Shown: piece by piece, positions 57,082-64,000 of the stretch
How positions within the stretch are numbered: the first letter of the stretch is position 1
Layout of the letters: every line of letters starts with the position of its first letter
Assembly (NCBI GenBank): GCA_038532735.1
Contig: JBCBAC010000001.1
Coordinates: 525,282 to 589,281, forward strand
Direction of reading: 5' to 3'
Length of the DNA stretch: 64,000 nucleotides
From: JAHTBL01 sp038532735
GTDB lineage: Bacteria; Pseudomonadota; Alphaproteobacteria; Rhodobacterales; Rhodobacteraceae
Notes under the pieces: generated by a model
The model's database searches: none
What the model saw: the letters and a program-made list of their open reading frames with translations, nothing else
Told to the model about the DNA's origin: nothing
Translations under genes and position numbers: made by a program

Positions 57082-59319
57082 ATGAGCGATTTGACCGACG
57101 ACCCCAATATCGACCCCCAGAACGTGACAGAACCGCTGCGCCGCGCCATTGGCGAGCGGTATCTGACCTATGCGCTGTCAACGATCATGCACCGCGCGCT
57201 GCCCGATGCACGCGACGGGTTGAAGCCGGTGCATCGGCGCATTCTTTATGCGATGCGCGAGTTGAAGCTGGCCTCCAACGGGGGGTTCCGAAAGTCGGCC
57301 AAGATCAGCGGCGACGTGATGGGCAATTATCACCCGCATGGGGACGCCGCGATTTATGATGCGATGGCGCGTCTGGCGCAGGATTTTGCGGTGCGCTATC
57401 CGCTGGTCGACGGGCAGGGCAATTTCGGCAATATAGACGGCGATAACCCTGCCGCCTCGCGCTATACAGAAGCACGCATGACCGTCGCGGCAGAGGCGCT
57501 TTTGGACGGTCTGTCCGAAAACGCCGTTGATTTCAGGGACAACTACGACGGCACCCTGACCGAACCGGTTGTGCTGCCTGCCTCTTTCCCGAACCTGCTG
57601 GCCAACGGCTCCAGCGGGATCGCGGTGGGGATGGCGACGAATATTCCGCCGCACAACATCGTTGAGCTGTGCGATGCCTGCCTGCATCTGATCAAAGCGC
57701 CCAATGCCCGTGATGAGACGCTGCTGGAGCATGTCCCTGGCCCCGATTTCCCCACGGGCGGCGTCATTGTTGAGCCGAAGGAAAACATCCTTGAGGCCTA
57801 CCGCACCGGGCGCGGTTCTTTCCGCCTGCGTTGCCGGTACGAGATCGAAGACCTTGGCCGCGGCCAATGGCAAATCGTCGTCACCGAAATCCCCTATCAG
57901 GTTCAGAAATCCAAGCTGATCGAGAAGATCGCAGAGCTGATCCAGACCAAGAAGATCCCGATTCTCACCGATATTCGCGATGAGAGCGCCGATGATATCC
58001 GCATGGTGATCGAGCCGCGATCCAAGAATGTGGACCCCGAAGTGCTGATGGGGATGCTTTATCGCAACTCTGACCTTGAGGTGCGGTTCAGCCTGAACAT
58101 GAACGTGCTGATCGACGGGCGCACGCCCAAGGTCTGCTCGATGAAGGAAGTGCTGCGCGCGTTCCTGGACCACCGCCGCGAGGTGCTGATCCGCCGCTCC
58201 AAGCATCGGCTCGACAAGATCGACCACCGGCTTGAGGTGCTTGAGGGCTATATCGTGGCCTTCCTCAACCTCGACCGGGTGATCGAGATCATCCGCTATG
58301 AGGATGATCCCAAAGCCGTCCTGATGGCCGAATTTGAGCTGACCGATGTGCAGGCTGAAGCGATCCTCAACATGCGTCTGCGGTCCCTGCGCAAGCTCGA
58401 GGAGATGGAACTGCGCAACGAACGCGATGCGCTTTACGAAGAACGTGCCGGACTAGAGGACTTGCTGGCCGAGGAAAGCCTGCAATGGGCGCGCATTGCG
58501 GACCAGCTGAAGGAAACAAGGAAAACCTTCGGTAAGGACTACGAAGGCGGCGCACGGCGCACGACTTTTGCGGAGGCGGGTGAGGTTGAAGAGGTTCCGC
58601 TAGAGGCGATGATCGACCGCGAGCCAATCACGGTGGTCTGCTCTCAAATGGGCTGGGTTCGCGCCTTGAAAGGCCATGTCGATCTGGCTCAGGAAATGAA
58701 ATTCAAAGACGGCGACGGCCCGCGCTTTGCGTTTCATGCGGAAACCACCGACCGCTTGCTGGTCTTCGGGGCGAACGGGCGGTTCTACACCGTTTCTGCC
58801 TCAAACCTGCCCGGCGGGCGCGGCATGGGCGAGCCCCTGCGCCTGATGGTCGATCTGCCCAATGACAGCGAAATCGTGGCGTTTTTCATCCACAAACCCG
58901 AACGCAAACTGCTCGTCGCCTCCACCGCAGGCGACGGTTTTGTGGTGCCAGAGGATGATGTCGTGGCCCAAACCCGCGCGGGCAAACAGGTGCTCAACGT
59001 CAAAGGCGATGTGAAGGCGCTGGTCTGCAAACCGGTCAATGGCGATCACGTGGCCTGTGTGGGCGAGAACCGCAAGGTGTTGGTCTTTGCGCTTGAAGAA
59101 TTGCCCGAAATGGGCCGGGGCAAGGGCGTCCGTCTGCAGAAATACAAGGATGGTGGCCTGTCGGATGCAACGACCTTCACGATGGAGGAAGGCCTCAGCT
59201 GGCTGGACCCCGCCGGCCGCACCCGGACAGAAACAGAATTGGCCGAGTGGACGGGCAAGCGGGCCTCTGCCGGGCGCATGGCGCCGCGCGGCTTCCCACG
59301 GGATAATCGCTTTACATGA
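57082..59319 (+). CDS. parC: DNA topoisomerase IV subunit A
   Basis: A 745-residue type II topoisomerase subunit that decatenates daughter chromosomes. It has LRRAIGERYLTYALSTIMHR, ALPDARDGLKPVHRRILYAM, the active-site Tyr128 in AASRYTEARMT, and DHRREVLIRRSKHRLDKIDHR. C-terminal beta-pinwheel repeats follow (VVCSQMGWVRALKGH, LLVFGANGRFYTVSA). The start at 57082 (MSDLTDDPN) suits the family but has a weak ribosome site; ATGs at 56980 and 57025 are in frame. The product is ParC rather than GyrA by its length and C-terminal layout. Confidence 0.92.
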   Translation: MSDLTDDPNIDPQNVTEPLRRAIGERYLTYALSTIMHRALPDARDGLKPVHRRILYAMRELKLASNGGFRKSAKISGDVMGNYHPHGDAAIYDAMARLAQDFAVRYPLVDGQGNFGNIDGDNPAASRYTEARMTVAAEALLDGLSENAVDFRDNYDGTLTEPVVLPASFPNLLANGSSGIAVGMATNIPPHNIVELCDACLHLIKAPNARDETLLEHVPGPDFPTGGVIVEPKENILEAYRTGRGSFRLRCRYEIEDLGRGQWQIVVTEIPYQVQKSKLIEKIAELIQTKKIPILTDIRDESADDIRMVIEPRSKNVDPEVLMGMLYRNSDLEVRFSLNMNVLIDGRTPKVCSMKEVLRAFLDHRREVLIRRSKHRLDKIDHRLEVLEGYIVAFLNLDRVIEIIRYEDDPKAVLMAEFELTDVQAEAILNMRLRSLRKLEEMELRNERDALYEERAGLEDLLAEESLQWARIADQLKETRKTFGKDYEGGARRTTFAEAGEVEEVPLEAMIDREPITVVCSQMGWVRALKGHVDLAQEMKFKDGDGPRFAFHAETTDRLLVFGANGRFYTVSASNLPGGRGMGEPLRLMVDLPNDSEIVAFFIHKPERKLLVASTAGDGFVVPEDDVVAQTRAGKQVLNVKGDVKALVCKPVNGDHVACVGENRKVLVFALEELPEMGRGKGVRLQKYKDGGLSDATTFTMEEGLSWLDPAGRTRTETELAEWTGKRASAGRMAPRGFPRDNRFT

Positions 59320-60515
59320 GTGATGCGCTCGGGACTGAATTCGTGGGCCGCAAAGGCCCCTATTTTTGGCTATCGCTGAAAACCGGCGTCCTGACGATCC
59401 TGACGCTTGGGTTCTACCGGTTCTGGATGAAAACCCGCTTGCGCCGCTACATGTGGAGCGCGATCCGCCCCGGCGGCCACCCGATGGAATATCTCGGCAC
59501 CCCGCTGGAAAAGCTGCTGGGCTTTCTGGTCGCGGTCGTCTTCCTCGCCTTTTACATCGGCATCGTGAACCTGATCCTGATGTTTGCCAGCTTCTCGCTG
59601 TTTGCGGGCAATGGCGCGGCCTACGGGCTGTCGTTCATTGGTATCCTGCCCATCATCTTTTTCGCGCAGTACCGCGCGCGTCGTTACATCCTTGCACGCA
59701 CAAGATGGCGCGGCATTCGCTTCGGGCTTGAGCCGGGGGCTTGGGGCTATGCATGGCGTGCGGCACTGCACTGGCTTGCGACGATTGCCAGCGTCGGCAT
59801 CCTGCTTCCGCGGCAGGTTTTCTACCTTGAGAAGTACCGCGCCGACCGAACCTTTTTCGGAACCGAGCGGCTACATCAAGGCGGGCGCTGGCAGATGCTC
59901 TTTCCGGCGATGAAGCACCTGATCATCGCGGTTTTTCTGATCGCGGGCTCTGTGCTGGCCGGTCAATATGGTGACGAAACCGCATTCGTCAGCCTGCCTC
60001 TGGGCATCGCATGGCTAGGATACGGCGCAATCTATTTCCGGGTCGAGTCCCTTAGACTTTTGACCAACCACAAGACACTTGGCGATATCCGGCTGCAAGC
60101 CACCCCGCGCGCAGGGCGGGTGATGAAGATCTACGGCGTGGGATATCTGATCGTCTACACGGTCGTCGGCGCGGGCTTCTTCGCGCTTTTCATCGTGATC
60201 TTTGCGGGGGTCATGGCGATGATTGGCAGTGCCACGCAACTGGATGAAACCTTCGATATCGAGATGATCGAGGCTCTGTCGAACACGCCCTTCTGGCTGA
60301 CGACAATTCTGACGATCATGCTCTATTTCACGATTTTCTTGATGTGGAATGTCCTCAGCCAAGTCTTTGTCGGTTTGCCCTTGGCCGCGCATTACGCGCA
60401 AACCTTCAGCGTGTTGGAGCCGCGACACCTGACCGATGTCTCGCAACGCCCCCGCGATGAATTTGCAGAGGCCGAGGGCTTTGCTGAAGCGCTGGATGTG
60501 GGGGCCGCGATATGA
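59316..60515 (+). CDS. DUF898 (YjgN-like) membrane protein
   Basis: A 399-residue polytopic protein. DUF898 repeats are visible: FWLSLKTGVLTILTLGFYRFWMKTR-like N-terminus (FVGRKGPYFWLSLKTG), RARRYILARTRWRGIRFGLE, and LRLLTNHKTLGDIRLQATPR. About seven to nine hydrophobic segments are present. The function is unknown. It overlaps parC and the M48 protease gene by four bases each; the pairing with M48 proteases recurs in bacteria. Confidence 0.88.
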   Translation: MSDALGTEFVGRKGPYFWLSLKTGVLTILTLGFYRFWMKTRLRRYMWSAIRPGGHPMEYLGTPLEKLLGFLVAVVFLAFYIGIVNLILMFASFSLFAGNGAAYGLSFIGILPIIFFAQYRARRYILARTRWRGIRFGLEPGAWGYAWRAALHWLATIASVGILLPRQVFYLEKYRADRTFFGTERLHQGGRWQMLFPAMKHLIIAVFLIAGSVLAGQYGDETAFVSLPLGIAWLGYGAIYFRVESLRLLTNHKTLGDIRLQATPRAGRVMKIYGVGYLIVYTVVGAGFFALFIVIFAGVMAMIGSATQLDETFDIEMIEALSNTPFWLTTILTIMLYFTIFLMWNVLSQVFVGLPLAAHYAQTFSVLEPRHLTDVSQRPRDEFAEAEGFAEALDVGAAI

Positions 60516-61609
60516 CGGAGACGCTTGTTTTCGGCGACCTGCTGGATGGCGCCCGCGCTTTCCCCCGCCGTGTCGCGCTTTCGCTTGGGACAAATCATCT
60601 GCGGCTGACACCGGCAGAGGGGGACGCGGTGGCTTGGCCGCTGAGCGCGCTGCGCAGCCCGCCGGATCAGGCGCATCCGACCGACCTGGTGTTGGCGCTT
60701 GCGGACGATCCCGTGACCCGTCTGGTGATCCGTGACCGCGATCTGGCCGCACGCATCCGCGCCGCAGCGCCAACCCTGCACAAACGCCCACCGCTCCAGA
60801 ATACCAGAAAGCTGATTGCTTGGTCTGTCGCCGCTGTCGCCTCCGTCGCGCTGATTATTTTCGTACTGGTCCCGGTGATGGCCAACCAGCTGGCGACTTT
60901 CTTGCCGCCCAGTGGAGAGAAAGCGCTGGGCGACACCACGTTCGAGCAAATCCGCACTGCGTTGGATGATGGCGGTTTTGATCCGGTTCCGATTTGCGAA
61001 AATCCCGAAGGTCTGGCGGCGCTCGCGAAGATGGAGGCGCGGCTGACTGCATCGGTTGATCTGCCTTACCCGCTGACCGTGCATGTGCTGGATCATGAAA
61101 TGATCAACGCGTTTGCGCTGCCGGGTGGTTATGTCGTGCTGTTCGATGGGCTGCTGGATATCGCCGAAGACCCTGATGAGATTGCGGCTGTTTTCGCGCA
61201 TGAGGTTGGCCATGTGGTGGCTCGCGATCCGTCGCGGATGGCGCTCCGCTCTGCCGGGTCCATCGGGGTGCTGGGCCTGCTCTTTGGCGACTTCGCAGGG
61301 GGTGCTGTGGTACTCTTTCTGGCAGAGCGTCTGATCCAGGCCAGCTACAGTCAGGAAGCTGAGATGAACGCTGACATCTTTGCCTCGGATACACTGGAAA
61401 AGGCGGGCGTCTCGCCCCTTGGCCTTGCCCGGATGTTTGAGCGGTTTGAGGCACTGAGTGGCGACCAGCCCAGCTTGCTGGATCATTTCATGGCGCATCC
61501 CGATCTGGTCAGCCGGATTGAGCGGGCGGAGGCCAGCGGCTCTGACGCCGATTACACGCCGAGCCTCACGGCGGACGAATGGCAGGCGCTCAAGACGATC
61601 TGCGACTAG
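60512..61609 (+). CDS. M48-family membrane metalloprotease
   Basis: A 365-residue protein. Residues about 1-90 form an N-terminal module, followed by a membrane segment (LIAWSVAAVASVALIIFVLVPVM) and a peptidase M48 domain with zinc motif FAHEVGHVVARDPSRM and the third ligand Glu in YSQEAEMNADIFASDTL. INAFALPGGYVVLFDGLL is a strong family block. It is related to periplasmic BepA-like proteases and probably acts in envelope quality control. Confidence 0.91.
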   Translation: MTETLVFGDLLDGARAFPRRVALSLGTNHLRLTPAEGDAVAWPLSALRSPPDQAHPTDLVLALADDPVTRLVIRDRDLAARIRAAAPTLHKRPPLQNTRKLIAWSVAAVASVALIIFVLVPVMANQLATFLPPSGEKALGDTTFEQIRTALDDGGFDPVPICENPEGLAALAKMEARLTASVDLPYPLTVHVLDHEMINAFALPGGYVVLFDGLLDIAEDPDEIAAVFAHEVGHVVARDPSRMALRSAGSIGVLGLLFGDFAGGAVVLFLAERLIQASYSQEAEMNADIFASDTLEKAGVSPLGLARMFERFEALSGDQPSLLDHFMAHPDLVSRIERAEASGSDADYTPSLTADEWQALKTICD

Positions 61610-62967
61610 GCTGGTTCCACTGTCAGCCAGACCCCACCTTCGGGCCGCAGCGTCAGGATCATCACTGGGTTTGGGTCACGTCCCGGCACAGCGGTGAACT
61701 TGAACCGCGCGAGCAACGTCGCAAGGATGATCACTGCCTCTTGCAGGGCAAAGCTGGCGCCGATGCAAATACGTGGTCCGTCGCTGAACGGCAGATAGGC
61801 GTAGCGATCAATGGCTTTCGGATCGGCGAAACGGTCAGGGTTGAAGGCATCCGGGTCCTCCCACAAATCGTGGTGCCGGTGCAGTGCGTAGACGGGCAGC
61901 ATCACCGTATCGCGCGCCTTGATGGGATGACCCAACAGCGTGTCATCTTGCTGCGCGGTGCGCGAGAGAAACCCGCCTGCGGGGTAGAGGCGAAGGGTCT
62001 CGTCAATGATCTGACGGATATAGGGTAGGTTGATCACATCCTCCGCCGTCGCGGCGCGGTCGCCCAGAACGTCTTGCGCCTGTGCGCGGGCCTTGTCCTG
62101 CACCGTCGGATCAAACGCACACAGGTAAAGCGCCCAGCTAAGCGTCAGTGCCGTCGTCTCATGCCCGGCCACGATGAAAGTCAGGAGGTTATCACGCAGC
62201 TCTCCCGTGGTCATGGTGCGCCCGGTTTTGTCATCCGCGGCGTCCACCAAGAGGCTCAGCAGATCGGGCTGTGCGGCATCGGGCACATTGCGGCGACGAT
62301 CAATCGCGGCATCCGCCTGATGCTTCATCTTGCGCATCGCTGGCATCGACATCATCCGTCCGGGTCGTGGCACCCATGTGGGAAAGCCTAGAATATCAAG
62401 GATCGAAACTCGCGCCGCCTGCTCGATATAGCGGTCAATCGCATCATGCACGGCCTGCTGGTCGAACATATTGTCGCCTGAAAAGGTCACATCCGCGATC
62501 ACATCGAAGGTGGTCGCGACCATCTCGTCGAAAAGGTTGATCGCGCGGCCCGGCCTGGCAGTCGCCGCAATCCGTTGGGCGGAGGCATCGGCCGCGCGGG
62601 TCATGATCGGGGTCAGGCTCGCGATATTGCGTGGCGAGAATGCAGGGGCCGAGGCGCGCCTCTGCCAGCGCCAATCCTTGCCCTCTGCCACAAAAAGACT
62701 TTCCCCAATGGCGGGGCGCAAGATGTCTTTGGTGATGTCGGACTTTGGATAGTTCTCCAGCTTTTCCAGCAGAACTTCGCGATTGGCTTGCGGGTCCATG
62801 ACCATATGCCAGGGCAGCACCGTGCGCCCCGAAATGATCCTCTCATGAGTGGCCTGCGCCGGAATGATCGACAGAATGTTGCTGCGCGCAGCCGTGAAGC
62901 TTTGCAGGATCGAAAGCGGTTCTGTGCCCAAAGGCACGCGGACAGGATGGCTGGCAGTCTGGCTCAT
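61606..62967 (-). CDS. Cytochrome P450
   Basis: A 453-residue bacterial P450. The I-helix is TFIVAGHETTALTLSWALYL, the ExxR motif IIDETLRLYPAGGFLSRTA, and the heme loop PFSDGPRICIGASFALQEAV with the Cys ligand near residue 400. No redox partner is nearby. The substrate is unknown; the AGHETT and RLYP forms resemble CYP102/CYP4-like lipid or fatty-acid hydroxylases. Its stop overlaps that of the M48 gene. Confidence 0.94.
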   Translation of the reverse strand: MSQTASHPVRVPLGTEPLSILQSFTAARSNILSIIPAQATHERIISGRTVLPWHMVMDPQANREVLLEKLENYPKSDITKDILRPAIGESLFVAEGKDWRWQRRASAPAFSPRNIASLTPIMTRAADASAQRIAATARPGRAINLFDEMVATTFDVIADVTFSGDNMFDQQAVHDAIDRYIEQAARVSILDILGFPTWVPRPGRMMSMPAMRKMKHQADAAIDRRRNVPDAAQPDLLSLLVDAADDKTGRTMTTGELRDNLLTFIVAGHETTALTLSWALYLCAFDPTVQDKARAQAQDVLGDRAATAEDVINLPYIRQIIDETLRLYPAGGFLSRTAQQDDTLLGHPIKARDTVMLPVYALHRHHDLWEDPDAFNPDRFADPKAIDRYAYLPFSDGPRICIGASFALQEAVIILATLLARFKFTAVPGRDPNPVMILTLRPEGGVWLTVEPA

Positions 62968-63069
62968 AAGTCACAAGGTATTTCCAGTATCCGCGATGTA
63001 AACTGCGCCACATTGCGCGTTTGCCCGGGATGGTCTAACCCGCGTGCCAACCTTGAGGAGCTTATGTGC

Positions 63070-63810
63070 ATGATCGCGAGAGTTTTGGGATTTGGCCTTC
63101 TGGCCGTGGCGTTGGCTGCATGCGGCCAGACCGAAGTGCCAGACGAGCTGCCGGATATGGGCACGTTCCGTCTGGGCCATAACATCATCGTTGCGGATAA
63201 TGCGGTGCAAAGTCCGGTCTCGCGGACAGCAACGCCCGAGGAATGGGAAGAAGCGCTCTTTGAAGCTGTTGACGAAAGGTTGGATCGCTACAGGGGCCAA
63301 GGGCTCTTTCATCTCGGTGTGACCGTTCAGGGCTATGCATTGGCCCCTCCGGGCATTCCGATTGTGCTGTCGCCGAAATCGGTGCTGATCGTTGCCGTCA
63401 ATGTCTGGGATGACAGCCAAGGCAAGAAGCTGACCGAAAAGCCGCACCAGATCACGGTGTTCGAAAACCTCGATGGCGGAACAGTCGTAGGCTCTGGTCT
63501 GACCAAGACCAAGGAACAGCAGATCGAAACGCTCAGCTTCAATGCAGCCAAGAAAATTCAGGAATGGCTGATCGAGAACAAGGATACTTGGCTGATCACC
63601 ACATCGGACCGGATCGTCGATGACCCGGTCGACGATGTGAACACCGCCGCAGAGGAGGTTGCCGACGCGCCCGCGACCGATGACAGTGACGCTGCGCGAA
63701 ATGTGCCTGAACCTGAGCCTGCCGCCGCAGCAAACACCACTACAGTCGACGCTGACCTGACAGCTCAGGTTGCCGTGGTCCCCGGCACGTCCGACGTGCG
63801 CTTTGATTAA
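63070..63810 (+). CDS. Putative lipoprotein
   Basis: A 246-residue lipoprotein with signal MIARVLGFGLLAVALAAC (lipobox Cys18). The mature part has MGTFRLGHNIIVADNAVQ, FHLGVTVQGYALAPPGIP and VLIVAVNVWDDSQGKKL, then an acidic, Ala/Pro-rich low-complexity tail from about residue 185. The start at 63070 has GAGGAG 9 bases upstream; the ATG at 63064 would leave only three. The family is unknown to me. Confidence 0.8.
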   Translation: MIARVLGFGLLAVALAACGQTEVPDELPDMGTFRLGHNIIVADNAVQSPVSRTATPEEWEEALFEAVDERLDRYRGQGLFHLGVTVQGYALAPPGIPIVLSPKSVLIVAVNVWDDSQGKKLTEKPHQITVFENLDGGTVVGSGLTKTKEQQIETLSFNAAKKIQEWLIENKDTWLITTSDRIVDDPVDDVNTAAEEVADAPATDDSDAARNVPEPEPAAAANTTTVDADLTAQVAVVPGTSDVRFD

Positions 63811-63945
63811 CGACAGCTCGGCACGCGCAACAGCCTTGGGAGCGGAAGCGAGCTAACGCTTGATTTCCGCGTCAATAGCCAATACATCGCCCGCGATGTT
63901 GAAACGGGGTCGGGTGGACCCCCTGAAAAGAAGGCGCCTACCGGT
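63811..63945 (+). promoter_or_regulatory. tuf leader with hairpin (63906-63922)
   Basis: This gap upstream of tuf contains GGGGTC/GACCCC with a 5-base loop just before the purine-rich AAAAGAAGG ribosome site. It could be the terminator of the lipoprotein gene or a leader structure of tuf. No tRNA or clear -35/-10 pair was identified. Confidence 0.4.
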
Positions 63946-64000
63946 ATGGCAAAGGGAAAGTTTGAGCGTACGAAACCTCACGTGAACATTGGCACGATTG
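63946..64000 (+). CDS. tuf: Elongation factor Tu (first 18 codons; cut by window edge)
   Basis: The last 55 bases encode MAKGKFERTKPHVNIGTI, the invariant N-terminus of bacterial EF-Tu, which delivers aminoacyl-tRNA to the ribosome. The G1 loop and all later domains are beyond the window. AAGAAGG lies about ten bases upstream of the ATG. Confidence 0.95.
   Translation, partial: MAKGKFERTKPHVNIGTI

Noticed and set aside
1..64000. CRISPR arrays, prophage, insertion sequences or defence islands
   Set aside because: No regularly spaced repeats, transposase, integrase or known defence genes are visible; gene content is core chromosomal.

Overview
The window is a typical stretch of a marine Roseobacter-group alphaproteobacterial (Rhodobacterales) chromosome. 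The basis is gene content and order: a split cobalamin locus with cobN, cobW and a CbiG-CobJ fusion; an rpoZ-rsh-pdxJ-acpS-lepB-rnc-era-recO block; chvI-chvG-hprK-rapZ-EIIA-HPr; a methylsuccinyl-CoA dehydrogenase; and many 4-base ATGA gene overlaps. The DNA is GC-rich and densely coding on both strands. I saw no phage, transposon, CRISPR, rRNA or tRNA.

Region 1 (1-17.5 kb) is dominated by corrin synthesis. A cobalamin riboswitch controls cbiM-cobW-GNAT-cobN (minus strand; cobN runs off the left edge). smc is divergent from it. A second minus unit holds DUF1636-cobC-cbiB, with a lytic transglycosylase behind it. A third unit on the plus strand is cbiX-cobH-cobL-cobI-cbiG/cobJ-cobM. The locus mixes late-insertion (CobN) with early-insertion hallmarks (CbiX, CbiG). 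A degenerate receiver protein with a perfect CtrA-type box upstream lies between the units.

Region 2 (17.6-27.3 kb) holds a PatB-type lyase, tandem deformylases (one apparently inactive) plus fmt, then rnhA, a methyltransferase, three small conserved genes and ispH on the minus strand, two unknown small genes with folB, a lipoprotein and an NYN-domain protein.

Region 3 (27.4-37.5 kb) is a plus-strand run of housekeeping genes from folK and rpoZ to recO. It includes an unusual alpha/beta hydrolase fused to a polytopic membrane domain.

Region 4 (37.5-45.1 kb) holds a META-type lipoprotein, DoxX, an ECF42-type sigma factor unit with a candidate self-recognised promoter, methylsuccinyl-CoA dehydrogenase, a TauE-like exporter and PEP carboxykinase with candidate LacI-type operators.

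Region 5 (45.4-50.8 kb) is ChvI/ChvG with the truncated PTS regulatory genes and an acyltransferase. Region 6 (50.8-56.9 kb) has 3-hydroxybutyryl-CoA dehydrogenase, ETF and a PduO-type adenosyltransferase, which ties B12 to acyl-CoA metabolism. Region 7 (57-64 kb) has parC, DUF898 and M48 proteins, a cytochrome P450, a lipoprotein and the start of tuf.

I found no clear new multi-gene system. The most worthwhile leads are the inactive-looking second deformylase, the degenerate receiver under a CtrA box, the ECF42 promoter, the mixed cobalamin pathway and the hydrolase-membrane fusion.
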